Source of the DNA: Nonomuraea pusilla
GTDB lineage: Bacteria > Actinomycetota > Actinomycetes > Streptosporangiales > Streptosporangiaceae
Length of the DNA: 64,000 nt
Direction of reading: 5' to 3'
Assembly (NCBI RefSeq): GCF_900109355.1
Contig: NZ_FOBF01000010.1
Span: 1 to 64,000 of the forward strand
Shown here piece after piece: positions 53,220-63,488 of the stretch. The notes below the pieces were generated by a model, which worked only from the letters and a program-made list of their open reading frames with translations, did no database searches and was not told the DNA's origin. Made by a program: the position numbers and the translations under genes. Numbering within the stretch: the first letter of the stretch is position 1; every line of letters begins with the position of its first letter.

Positions 53220-54158
53220 TTGTACGACCTGATCACGATCGGCCGCTGCGGCGTCGACGTCTATCCGCTGCAGACAGGCGTAGGCCTGGCGGACGTCGAG
53301 TCCTTCGGCAAGTTCCTCGGCGGCAGCCCCACGAACGTGGCCGTGGCCGCGGCCCGCCACGGGCTGCGCTCCGCCGTGATCACCGCCGTGGGCGCCGACC
53401 CGTTCGGCGAGTTCGTCCGGCGTGCGGTACGCGGCTTCGGCGTGGACGACGCGTACGTCCACACCATCGGAGGAACGCCCACGCCGGTCACGTTCTGCGA
53501 GATCTTCCCGCCCGACGACTTCCCGATCTACTTCTACCGGGGCGAGCACCCGCCGGACCTGCGGATCACCCCCGGCCACCTCGACCTCCCGGCGATCGCC
53601 TCGGCCCGCCTGTTCTGGTTCTCGGCCACCGGGCTGAGCAAGGAACCGAGCCGCGCCGCCCACAAGGCGGCGCTGGAGGCCCGTAATTCCGGCTGGACCG
53701 TATTCGACCTCGACTACCGGCCGACCCTGTGGGCGTCGCGCGAGGAGGCCCACACCGAGGTGCGCGACGCGCTGTCCCACGCGGACGTCGCCGTCGGCAA
53801 CCTCGACGAGGTCGAGACCGCCGTGGGCGTCCGCGACCCGGAGGCCGCCGCCCAGGCGCTGCTCGACGCCGGCGTACGGGTGGCCGTCGTGAAGATGGGC
53901 CCCGCCGGCGTCTTCGCCCGCACGGCCGACGAGAGCGTCGTGGTCGAGCCGGTCGAGGTGAAGGTGGTCAACGGCATCGGCGCCGGCGACGCCTTCGGCG
54001 GCGCGCTGTGCCTCGGCCTGCTGCGCGGCTGGCCGCTGGAGCGCACCCTGCGCTTCGCCAACGTGGCCGGCGCGTACGTCGCCGCCCGCCTGGCCTGCGC
54101 CGACGCCATGCCGACCACCGCCGAGGTGGACGACCTGCTGAACGGAGCGGCGTCTTGA
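53220..54158 (+). CDS. iolC: 5-dehydro-2-deoxygluconokinase (IolC-like, PfkB family)
   Basis: This 312-residue sugar kinase has the PfkB N-terminal block GKFLGGSPTNVAVAAARHGL (residues 31-50) and the C-terminal signature GIGAGDAFGGALCLGLLRGW near 250, with the catalytic Asp in GAGDAF. The N terminus DLITIGRCGVDVYPLQTGVGL is characteristic of IolC. The TTG start at 53220 is preceded by GGAGG. It phosphorylates 2-deoxy-5-keto-gluconate in inositol breakdown. It overlaps the next gene by 4 bp. Confidence 0.92.
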   Translation: MYDLITIGRCGVDVYPLQTGVGLADVESFGKFLGGSPTNVAVAAARHGLRSAVITAVGADPFGEFVRRAVRGFGVDDAYVHTIGGTPTPVTFCEIFPPDDFPIYFYRGEHPPDLRITPGHLDLPAIASARLFWFSATGLSKEPSRAAHKAALEARNSGWTVFDLDYRPTLWASREEAHTEVRDALSHADVAVGNLDEVETAVGVRDPEAAAQALLDAGVRVAVVKMGPAGVFARTADESVVVEPVEVKVVNGIGAGDAFGGALCLGLLRGWPLERTLRFANVAGAYVAARLACADAMPTTAEVDDLLNGAAS

Positions 54159-55060
54159 GCGACGTCACGCTGCCCAGGACCGGCCGCTACGAGCGGCTCA
54201 CCTCCATCAGGGCGACCAGGCCCGAGGAGATCGCCGCGGCCGCGGCCAGACGGGAGCGGCGGGGCATGCCGGGCGAGGGCGAGCGGCTGCTCGTCATCGC
54301 GGCCGACCACCCCGCCCGCGGCGCGCTCGCGGTACGCGACCGGCCCCTCGCCATGGGCAGCCGCACCGACCTGCTCGACCGCCTGCAGACCGCGCTGTCC
54401 AGGCCCGGCGTGCACGGCATCCTCGCCTCGCCCGACGTCCTCGAGGACCTGCTCCTGCTCGGCGCGCTCGAAGGCAAGCTGGCCTTCGGCTCGATGAACC
54501 GCGGCGGCCTGCTGGGCTCCGTCTTCGAGCTCGACGACCGGTTCACCGGCTACGACGCGGCCTCCATCGACGCCATGCGGCTCGACGGCGGCAAGATGCT
54601 CTGCCGCATCGACCCGGCCGACCCGGCCACGGTGTCCACCCTGGAGTCGTGCGCCCACGCGGTCTCCGACCTGGCCCGCCGCCGCCTGGTGGCCATGGTC
54701 GAACCGTTCTGGGCGCGCCGCTCCGAGTCGGGCGCGCTGCGCAACGACCTGTCGCCCGACGCCGTCATCAGGGCGATCAGCGTCGCCCAGGCGCTCGGCG
54801 TGACCTCGGCCTACACCTGGCTCAAGATCCCCGCCGTGGCGGAGATGGAGCGGGTGATGGCCGCGACCACGCTGCCCGCCCTGCTGCTCGGCGGCGACCC
54901 CCCGGACATCGACGCCGCGTACGCCGACTGGAACCGCGCGCTCGCCCTGCCCGGCGTGCGGGGGCTCGTCGTCGGCCGCGCGCTGCTCTACCCTCCCGAC
55001 GACGACGTCGCGGCCGCCGTGGACGGCGCGGCCGCCCTGGTACGAGAGGCCCGTTCATGA
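54155..55060 (+). CDS. Cgl0159-family (beta/alpha)8-barrel aldolase-like protein
   Basis: This 301-residue barrel protein of the Cgl0159 type is regularly encoded between iolC and iolB in actinobacteria and thought to act as the aldolase of the pathway (IolJ role). Visible are LVIAADHPARGALAVRD near 47, LAFGSMNRGGLLGSVFELDDR near 109 and AYTWLKIPAVAEMERVM near 217, in which the Lys of WLK may be the Schiff-base residue. The TTG start at 54155 has GGAG 7 bases upstream. The role as aldolase is known only from context. Confidence 0.85.
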   Translation: MSDVTLPRTGRYERLTSIRATRPEEIAAAAARRERRGMPGEGERLLVIAADHPARGALAVRDRPLAMGSRTDLLDRLQTALSRPGVHGILASPDVLEDLLLLGALEGKLAFGSMNRGGLLGSVFELDDRFTGYDAASIDAMRLDGGKMLCRIDPADPATVSTLESCAHAVSDLARRRLVAMVEPFWARRSESGALRNDLSPDAVIRAISVAQALGVTSAYTWLKIPAVAEMERVMAATTLPALLLGGDPPDIDAAYADWNRALALPGVRGLVVGRALLYPPDDDVAAAVDGAAALVREARS

Positions 55061-55892
55061 CCTACCTTCCGTACGGCGAGACCGCCGGCGGCCCCTGGAC
55101 GGTGGAGATCACCCCGTCCGTGGCCGGGTGGACCTACTCCGGGCTGCGGGTCGCCGACCTGACCGGCGAGCCGGTGACGTTCGGGACCGGCGACGAGGAG
55201 ATGGTCGTCCTGCCGCTGTCCGGCTCGTTCACCGTCGCCGCCGGCGCGTTCACGGCCGACCTGGCGGGCCGGGCCTCCGTCTTCGACGGCCCGTCCGACT
55301 TCGCGTACCTGCCGGTGGGGGCGGCCGTGACGCTGACCGGCGCCGGCCGGGTGGCGCTGCCGTCCGCCCGCGCCACCCGCGCGCTGCCCCCCAGGCACGT
55401 CCCCGCGTCGGACGTCCCCGTGGAGATCAGGGGCGCCGGGCAGGCCAGCCGCCAGGTGCACAACTTCTGCGCCCCCGGCGTCTTCGCCTGCGACAAGCTC
55501 ATGGCCGTCGAGGTGCTCACCCCGGGCGGCAACTGGTCGTCCTACCCCCCGCACAAGCACGACACGCCGAACCCGGGCGAGGCCGTGCTGGAGGAGATCT
55601 ACTACTTCGAGGTGGCCGGCGACGGCGTCGGCTACCAGCGGGTCTACGGCTCGGAGCGGGGCCGGATCGACACGCTGGCCGAGGTGTCGTCCGGCGACGT
55701 CGTGCTCGTCCCGTACGGCTACCACGGCCCGTCCATGGCCGCGCCCGGCTACGACCTGTACTACCTCAACGTCCTGGCGGGTCCCGCCGAGGAACGGTCG
55801 ATGGCGTTCTGCGACGACCCCCGCCACGCCTGGATCCGCTCCTCCTGGACCGGCCGCCCCACCGACCCCAGACTGCCGTTCGGGAGGACCTC

Positions 55893-55896
<4 letters not shown>
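55057..55896 (+). CDS. iolB: 5-deoxy-glucuronate isomerase
   Basis: This 279-residue cupin-type isomerase has the motif SSYPPHKHDTPNPGEAVLEEIYYFE (about 161-185) with the metal His and Glu residues. VLVPYGYHGPSMAAPGYDLYYLNVLAG near 226 and the end motif DDPRHAWIRSSW follow, all typical of IolB. It converts 5-deoxy-glucuronate to 2-deoxy-5-keto-gluconate. It overlaps neighbours by 4 bp at both ends, showing tight translational coupling. Confidence 0.94.
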
Positions 55897-57752
<1,856 letters not shown>

Positions 57753-57762
57753 CCAGGGTTGC

Positions 57763-57807
57763 CCCCGATCTTCCCTGGGAACGCCTGTGACCAGGCACGA
57801 TCGGGGG
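57763..57807 (+). terminator. Possible terminator after iolD
   Basis: CCCCCGATC-type arms at 57763-57771 and 57799-57807 (GATCGGGGG) pair over 9 bp with a 27-base loop. A smaller internal CCTGG/CCAGG pair lies inside. The hairpin lies between the iolD stop and the AI-2E start. No U run follows, so the assignment is tentative. Confidence 0.45.
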
Positions 57808-57815
57808 GGCGAACG

Positions 57816-58802
57816 ATGAGGCCGTGGCGCGCGCTGGGGTGGATCGCGATCATCGCGGTGATCCTCTACTGCCTGTACCTGGTCCGCACTGTGGCCATCT
57901 CGATCGTCATCGCCCTGTTCATCACGTCGTTGCTCATGCCCCCGGCCCGCTGGCTCAGGCGCCGGGGGCTCAGCCACGCGCTCGCCACGTCCCTCGTCTT
58001 CGCCGGCGGACTGCTGGTCGCCGCGGCCGTCATGGCGCTGGTCGTGCCCCCGACCGTCAACAGCGTGTCGGAGATGCACGCGAGCATCGGCAAGGTCGTC
58101 GACGACCTGCACGGGCTGGCCACCCGGCTCGGCATCGACGACCGGCAGCTCGCCCAGCAGGTCAGGGACTACCTGGCCAAGCAGGGCCAGAAGATCACCA
58201 GTGGGGCGCTGGCCGGGGTCAAGACCGTCGGCGAGATCGTCGTCGGGGCGGTGCTCGCCGTCATCCTGTCCATCTACTTCGTGCACGGCGGCGACCGGCT
58301 GTACCGCTGGCTCGTCGCCTTCGTGCCCGCCGCGTACCGGCCGCGCGCCCGCGCCACCGGCGCGCTCGTGCTCGGCGTGATCAGCCGCTACATCCGCGGC
58401 GTCGCCCTCGTCGGCCTGTTCGACGGCTTCTTCATCGGCGTCGCCCTGTGGATACTCGGCGTGCCGATCGCGCTGCCGCTGGCCGTGCTGACGTTCGTCG
58501 GCGCGTTCCTCCCGGTCGTGGGGGCGTTCATGGCAGGGCTGCTCGCCGCCGTCGTGGCGTTCGTGGCCAAGGGATGGCTGGTCGCGCTGATCGTCGTCGC
58601 CGTGACCGTGCTCGTCCAGCAGGTGGAGGGGCACGTCCTCGCGCCGCAGATCTACGGCAGGGCGCTCGACCTGCCCGGAGCCGTCATCCTGGTCGCCATC
58701 ACCGTCGGCAGCGTGCTCATCGGCATCACCGGGGCGTTCCTCGCGGCCCCTGCGACCTCCGTCCTCGTCGCCCTGCTGCGGCACAAGGAGCAGGCCGCCT
58801 GA
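57816..58802 (+). CDS. AI-2E family transporter, second copy
   Basis: This 328-residue polytopic permease of PF01594 starts at ATG 57816. Helices occur at about 6-40 and 50-75, a soluble segment at about 80-130 (SEMHASIGKVVDDLHGLATRLG), and helices to the end. The late conserved segment VEGHVLAPQIYGRALDLPGAVILVAI is the family hallmark. It is more similar in architecture than in sequence to the 559 gene. It probably exports an unknown small molecule and has no evident link to inositol use. Confidence 0.87.
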   Translation: MRPWRALGWIAIIAVILYCLYLVRTVAISIVIALFITSLLMPPARWLRRRGLSHALATSLVFAGGLLVAAAVMALVVPPTVNSVSEMHASIGKVVDDLHGLATRLGIDDRQLAQQVRDYLAKQGQKITSGALAGVKTVGEIVVGAVLAVILSIYFVHGGDRLYRWLVAFVPAAYRPRARATGALVLGVISRYIRGVALVGLFDGFFIGVALWILGVPIALPLAVLTFVGAFLPVVGAFMAGLLAAVVAFVAKGWLVALIVVAVTVLVQQVEGHVLAPQIYGRALDLPGAVILVAITVGSVLIGITGAFLAAPATSVLVALLRHKEQAA

Positions 58803-58805
58803 CCG

Positions 58806-58954
58806 CTACCGCAGCGCGAGTTCGAGCTCCAGCTCGTGCCTGACCGGGCGTCCACCAGCTCGCCGCGCCCCAGCGCCATGACCGTGCAGCCGCCCCAGCT
58901 CCCCGTCAGCACCCTCGTCACCACCGGCAGGGCGCCCTTCCCGATGGGCCGCAC
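58806..58954 (-). pseudogene. Short frameshifted reading frame of unknown origin
   Basis: From GTG 58952-58954 the minus strand has strong third-position GC in codons reading GKGALPVVTRVLTGSWGGC and VMALGRGELVDAR. Near 58840 this codon bias moves to another frame reading RHELELELALR followed by TAG at 58806-58808. The join suggests a frame shift in the C-terminal part of a lost gene, or a sequencing slip. I do not recognise the family. Confidence 0.35.
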
Positions 58955-58961
58955 CGCTTCG

Positions 58962-58983
58962 GCACGCCGGTGGACCGGCGTGC
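58962..58983 (-). terminator. Hairpin after the DivIVA-repeat gene
   Basis: GCACGCCGGT (58962-58971) and ACCGGCGTGC (58974-58983) form a perfect 10-bp inverted repeat with a 2-base centre, 7 bases past the stop of the DivIVA-repeat gene. A terminator or cruciform is likely; there is no U run. Confidence 0.5.
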
Positions 58984-58990
58984 GGCGGGC

Positions 58991-59548
58991 TCAGCCGCTC
59001 TGGGCCCGCTGGTCCAGGACGTCGGCGATGCCCGCGAGGAAGGCGTCGACGTCGGCGATCAGGTAGCCGGCGCGTAACAGCACGGTCGAGAACCTGACCT
59101 CGCGCACCTCACCGCCCGACACCGGGTAGGAGGTGGTGCCGCGCAGCGTGGCGACGATCCGGTCCAGCAGCGCGTCGACCTCGTCCTCGTCGTAACCCGC
59201 GCCCATCCGCGCCGGCCGGAACGCCGCGCGCTCCACCCGGGCCGCCTGCGCCTCGAACCACTCCTCGCGCAGCAACTGCCCGGTCGGCTCCGCCATGGCC
59301 AGCCGCACGGGACGCCTGGCCTGCGTCTCCAGCGCCACCACGAAGGCCTCCAGCGCGAAGTCCACCGCCGTCTCCTGGTAGCCGCCGCGCCTGGCACGGA
59401 ACGTCGCGTTGCGGACCTCGTCGGCCGTCACGGGCTCGACGTCGGACCGCCCTCTGCCCAAGGTCGACTCGATGCGTGCGATGAGGGTGTCGACGTCCAC
59501 CGGGTCATAGCCTGAACGCATACCCATGACACGCGGAAAGCGGTTCAA
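58991..59548 (-). CDS. DivIVA-domain repeat protein
   Basis: This protein of about 185 residues is built from four repeats of a pattern resembling F...R.GY....VD..L..I. The copies are MGMRSGYDPVDVDTLIARIE, RARRGGYQETAVDFALEAF, RMGAGYDEDEVDALLDRIV and LLRAGYLIADVDAFLAGIA, spaced about 45 residues apart. The pattern matches short DivIVA-like motifs (TIGR03543/03544-type), though there is no long coiled coil. A TTG start at 59546-59548 has GAGGAG 5 bases upstream; GTG at 59552-59554 is the alternative. A role at cell poles or septa is possible by family. It is divergent from an ABC exporter pair. Confidence 0.72.
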   Translation of the reverse strand: MNRFPRVMGMRSGYDPVDVDTLIARIESTLGRGRSDVEPVTADEVRNATFRARRGGYQETAVDFALEAFVVALETQARRPVRLAMAEPTGQLLREEWFEAQAARVERAAFRPARMGAGYDEDEVDALLDRIVATLRGTTSYPVSGGEVREVRFSTVLLRAGYLIADVDAFLAGIADVLDQRAQSG

Positions 59549-59637
59549 GCGCACTCCTCTTGAGATGTGCTGGGGGATACCTCCATTGTGGGGCTCTTTA
59601 TCCCGCCGATGCGACCGTACCTATAGCTTGCAGGGCT

Positions 59638-60372
59638 ATGCGTCTCTCCCAGGTCTCCTTCCGCTACGGGCGGCGCGGCCCCACCGTCATCGGGGAAGCC
59701 GACGCGGGCCTCGCGCCGGGCGACGTGATCGAGCTGAGCGGGCCCAACGGCGCGGGCAAGTCCACCCTGCTGCGCCTGCTCGCCGGGCTGGCCGAACCGT
59801 CGGCGGGCGCGATCACCGGCCGTCCCGCCGTCGTCGGCTTCGCGCCGGACCGGTTCCCGACCGGCCAGCCGTTCACGGTCACCGCGTACCTGCGACACAT
59901 GGCCCGCGTCCGCGGCGGCGCCCGCTGGGAGCCGTGGGCCGAACGTCTGGGCATGGAGCACCTGCTGCGCCTGCCGCTCGGCGAGCTGTCGAAGGGCAGC
60001 GCCCACAAGGTGGGGCTGGTGCAGGCGATCATGTCCGACCCCGGGCTGCTCGTGCTCGACGAGCCCTTCGCGGGGCTCGACACGGCCACCTCGGCCGCGC
60101 TGCCCGGCATCGCGGCCGAGGTGGCCGCGCGGGGCGGGGTGGTCGTCGCCTCCGACCACCAGGGCGGCCTGCGCGGCCTGCCCGGCCTGCGCCAGTGGTC
60201 GCTGGTGGACGGCCACCTCAAGGAAGGCGCCCCCGCCGGCGGGCACGTCACCGAGCGCGGCGCCGGGCAGGTCACCGTCGCCGTCACCCTGCCCGTCGAG
60301 GACCTGCCCGCCTTCCTCACCGGCATGCGGGAGCAGGGTTACCCCACCCGCGAGATCGAGGAGACCCCGTGA
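59638..60372 (+). CDS. ABC transporter ATP-binding protein
   Basis: This 244-residue ATPase has Walker A LSGPNGAGKSTLLRLLAGLA (about 38-57), Walker B GLLVLDEPFAGLD near 138, and a degenerate signature LSKGSAHKVGLVQA in place of LSGGQ. A C-terminal extension of about 50 residues follows the ATPase core. The ATG at 59638-59640 is 10 bases after TATAGC, so the message may be leaderless. It overlaps the permease gene by 4 bp. Exporter type; substrate unknown. Confidence 0.88.
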   Translation: MRLSQVSFRYGRRGPTVIGEADAGLAPGDVIELSGPNGAGKSTLLRLLAGLAEPSAGAITGRPAVVGFAPDRFPTGQPFTVTAYLRHMARVRGGARWEPWAERLGMEHLLRLPLGELSKGSAHKVGLVQAIMSDPGLLVLDEPFAGLDTATSAALPGIAAEVAARGGVVVASDHQGGLRGLPGLRQWSLVDGHLKEGAPAGGHVTERGAGQVTVAVTLPVEDLPAFLTGMREQGYPTREIEETP

Positions 60373-61043
60373 TCGCCCTGGCCACCTTCCGCGTGGCCGC
60401 CTACGTCCGCTCGCACCGCGTCCACCAGGCGCTGCTCCTCATGCTGGCGCTGCTCGCCATCGTGTACGGCTCCCCGGCGCCCCTGGGCGAGGAGGTGGCC
60501 GTGGCCGCCGACGGAGCCGCGCTCACCGTCCCCGTGCTGGCCTGGGCCTCGCGCAGCCTCCTCGACACCGAACCCGACGGGCAGCGGGCCATGTCGGCCG
60601 TCCTCGTGGGCGGCCGGGTGCGCGAGATCGCGGCCGGGCTCATGGCGGCGTTCGCGGCCTGCCTCGTCCTCGCCGGGCTGGCCGCCTGCTGGGCGCTGCT
60701 GCTCGGCGCGAGCGCCCTGCCGGCCGGGGCCGCGCTCCCCTCGGTGCTCCTCCTGTACGTGCTCGGCGCGCTGACAGGCACCGTGCTCGGCGCGCTCACC
60801 AGCCGGGCGTCCGTCGCCTCCCCCGCACTGTCGATCATGGCGCTGGTGCTCGCCGTCATCGTGATGCTGCTGGTCAGCGCGTCCAGGGTGTACTGGCTCA
60901 CGGTGCCGCTCCTGGCGTGGTCGCGTGCCGCCCACGACGGGCTGCTGCTCGACCGGCTGCCGTGGCTCGTGCTCCCGGCCCTGCTGTGGTGCGCGATCGG
61001 CATCCTGCTCTACGCGCGACGCCGTCTGCGGCGAGCCCAGTGA
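60369..61043 (+). CDS. ABC exporter membrane subunit
   Basis: This 224-residue protein has about six transmembrane helices and starts at GTG 60369, overlapping the ATPase stop. It shows no strong family motif beyond hydrophobic segments such as GLMAAFAACLVLAGLAACWALLLG. It is a probable partner of the preceding ATPase, forming a simple two-gene exporter. Confidence 0.8.
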   Translation: MIALATFRVAAYVRSHRVHQALLLMLALLAIVYGSPAPLGEEVAVAADGAALTVPVLAWASRSLLDTEPDGQRAMSAVLVGGRVREIAAGLMAAFAACLVLAGLAACWALLLGASALPAGAALPSVLLLYVLGALTGTVLGALTSRASVASPALSIMALVLAVIVMLLVSASRVYWLTVPLLAWSRAAHDGLLLDRLPWLVLPALLWCAIGILLYARRRLRRAQ

Positions 61044-61092
61044 GCCGCCGCGGCCCGGCAGGCCCCTGCTACGTCACCGGTACGCCGCGCGC

Positions 61093-62193
61093 CTACTCGG
61101 CGGCGGCGAGCTGGCCGCAGGCGCCGTCGATCTCGCGGCCGCGCGTGTCGCGCACGGTCACGGGGACGCCGTGGAACTCCAGGCGCCGGACGAAGGCCCG
61201 CTCGTCCTCCGGGCGGGAGGCCGTCCACTTGGAGCCCGGCGTCGGGTTGAGCGGGATGAGGTTGACGTGCACGAGCTTGTTCTTGACCAGCTTGCCGAGC
61301 AGGTCGGCCCGCCACTCCTGGTCGTTGATGTCCTTGATCAGGGCGTACTCGATGGAGACGCGCCGCTTCGTCCTGGCCGCGTACGACCAGGCCGCGTCGA
61401 GGACCTCCGCCACCTTCCACCGGGTGTTGATCGGCACCAGGGTGTCGCGCAGCTCGTCGTCGGGCGCGTGCAGCGAGAGCGCGAGCGTGACCGGCAGCCC
61501 CTCGTCGGCGAGCTTGCCGATGGCGGGCACCAGCCCGACCGTCGAGACGGTGACGCCGCGCGCGGAGATGCCGAGGCCGTGCGGCGCCGGCTCCACCAGG
61601 CGGCGCACCGCGCCGATCACCTGCTTGTAGTTGGCGAGCGGCTCGCCCATGCCCATGAACACGACGTTGCTCACCCGGCCGGGGCCGCCCGGCACCTCGC
61701 CGGCCGCGAGCGCGCGCGCACCGGCGACCACCTGCTCGACGATCTCGGCCGTGGACATGTTGCGGGTCAGCCCCGCCTGCCCGGTGGCGCAGAACGGGCA
61801 GTTCATGCCGCATCCGGCCTGCGACGACACGCACATCGTCACCCGGTCGGGGTAACGCATGAGCACCGACTCGACCAGCGCGCCGTCGAACAGCCGCCAC
61901 AGCGTCTTGCGCGTGGTGCCGCGGTCGGTGGTCAGCTCCTTGACCGGCGTCAGCAGCGACGGCAGCAGGGCCGACAGCTTCTCCCTGGACGCGGCCGGCA
62001 GGTCGGTCATGGCCGAGACGTCGGTGGTGAGCCGCTCGAAGTAGTGGCGGGAGAGCTGGTCGGCGCGGAACGCCTTCTCCCCCAGCTCGGTGACGGCGGC
62101 CCGGCGGTCGGCCATGGACAGGTCGGCCAGGTGCCGTGCGGGCTTGGCCCGGCGCGGCGCGACGAACGTGAGCTGGCCTGGCTGCTGTGACAC
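61093..62193 (-). CDS. rlmN: Dual-specificity 23S rRNA/tRNA adenine-C2 methyltransferase RlmN
   Basis: This 366-residue radical-SAM enzyme methylates A2503 of 23S rRNA and A37 of some tRNAs. The CxxxCxxC cluster motif is CGMNCPFC near residue 128-135. MGMGEPLANYKQVIGA near 178 and the C-terminal catalytic Cys in GREIDGACGQLA are conserved. The GTG at 62191-62193 (starting SQQPGQLTFV) is preferred over the upstream ATG because the extension is not conserved-looking and GAAGGCAGGA lies upstream. rlmN near cdsA is a common actinobacterial order. Confidence 0.95.
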   Translation of the reverse strand: MSQQPGQLTFVAPRRAKPARHLADLSMADRRAAVTELGEKAFRADQLSRHYFERLTTDVSAMTDLPAASREKLSALLPSLLTPVKELTTDRGTTRKTLWRLFDGALVESVLMRYPDRVTMCVSSQAGCGMNCPFCATGQAGLTRNMSTAEIVEQVVAGARALAAGEVPGGPGRVSNVVFMGMGEPLANYKQVIGAVRRLVEPAPHGLGISARGVTVSTVGLVPAIGKLADEGLPVTLALSLHAPDDELRDTLVPINTRWKVAEVLDAAWSYAARTKRRVSIEYALIKDINDQEWRADLLGKLVKNKLVHVNLIPLNPTPGSKWTASRPEDERAFVRRLEFHGVPVTVRDTRGREIDGACGQLAAAE

Positions 62194-62339
62194 GGTCCTG
62201 CCTTCGCTTGGAGAGTTACGACCAGGGTTAGTGAACGCCCGCGCGGGAGGCGGCATTCCTGCCGAGGACCCCTCGCCCCCGGTTCAGGGTGCGCCACGGG
62301 CTCGCCTCAGAGTCTCGGTCCAATCTACAGTCATCTCGT

Positions 62340-63362
62340 ATGGCGATTTCCCGGTCGGCGTCCGGTGAGGGGGCGGCCGAGGTCGTCCTCACCGCCGGCA
62401 ACCCGTACGGCAGCCGGACGCTCGTGGTCGAGCGCGACGAGGACGCCTCGGTGGCCTACCTGTGCTCGCCCGACGGCACCGTCCACGGCGCGTGCTGGCT
62501 CGCCAACCACCGTCCCGCCCCGGCGGTCGTGGACCTCGCCAGGGTGACGTCCAGCCTGCCCCCGATCATGCCGAGGGCCAACACGCTGCACCCGCAGGGC
62601 CGCCGCCACCTCGGCCAGCTCACCGCCCTGTGGTTCGAGGAGGGCGACGGCGTCGCGCTGTACGAGAACGACGACCTGCTGGCCGTCATCCCCGGCTGGG
62701 CCGACATGAGCAGGGGCATGCCCGGCTACGCCCGCGACGCCGTGGGCGAGTCGCCGTTCGCGTGGGCGCTCTCGGAGGCGCTCGAAGGGCTCGCCCCACG
62801 TATCGGGAACGCCAGATCCTACTGGCACTGGCGCTACAGCGAAGGCGCCTGGCCGTCGTTCCAGCAGTTCGCCATGGGCCACCTCGACCGCGTCCTCGGC
62901 CCGGCGGGACGGTACTGGGACGCCGGCGGCGACCGCCTTCCCACCGTGGGGATCACCGAGCGCCCGCCCCACGGCGGCCGCGGCTACACCGTGCTGTCGA
63001 CCGTGGGCATGAGCTGCCAGCGGATGCCGACGATCGAGCAGTGGATCGAACAGCCGGGCGCGTACGCCAGGATCGAGCTGGCCGTCGCCACCCGCGACGA
63101 CCCGCGCGACGCGGCGCTGCTGCTGGTGTGGCTGGCGCAGTACCCGTGGCACTCGGTGACCTGGCTGGGGCACGGGCACACGGCCAAGTGGTACCACGAG
63201 CCCGAGACGTTCCCGCTCGGCCCGCAGTACTCGGGGGTGCTCATGCAGGCCAACCCCCCCGACATGCCGAACATGTCCGGCTTCGCCTTCGCGGGTGAGG
63301 CGGTCCGCTGGCTCTGGCTCACCCCGGTCACCAGCGAGGCGCTGGAGGACCAGCGGCACTGA
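62340..63362 (+). CDS. SUFU (suppressor of fused) domain protein
   Basis: This 340-residue protein has an N-terminal region of unknown fold (about 1-180) and a C-terminal SUFU-like domain (about 190-325) with YTVLSTVGMSCQRMPTIEQW and YPWHSVTWLGHGHTAKWYHE. Bacterial SUFU proteins are of unknown function, some being immunity or stress-related. The ATG at 62340 is chosen; the upstream extension is low-complexity. It is inserted between rlmN and cdsA, divergent from rlmN. Confidence 0.75.
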   Translation: MAISRSASGEGAAEVVLTAGNPYGSRTLVVERDEDASVAYLCSPDGTVHGACWLANHRPAPAVVDLARVTSSLPPIMPRANTLHPQGRRHLGQLTALWFEEGDGVALYENDDLLAVIPGWADMSRGMPGYARDAVGESPFAWALSEALEGLAPRIGNARSYWHWRYSEGAWPSFQQFAMGHLDRVLGPAGRYWDAGGDRLPTVGITERPPHGGRGYTVLSTVGMSCQRMPTIEQWIEQPGAYARIELAVATRDDPRDAALLLVWLAQYPWHSVTWLGHGHTAKWYHEPETFPLGPQYSGVLMQANPPDMPNMSGFAFAGEAVRWLWLTPVTSEALEDQRH

Positions 63363-63488
63363 CGCCCCGCCCCGGCGGCGCGCACCCGGCGGCGTCGGCC
63401 GGAAGCACACCCGCCCTTGGGAGGACAGCCCGCGGTCACCAGGACAGCGGCCCTCGGTACGGCGTCGCGGCGGAGGCGCGGCGTCCCG

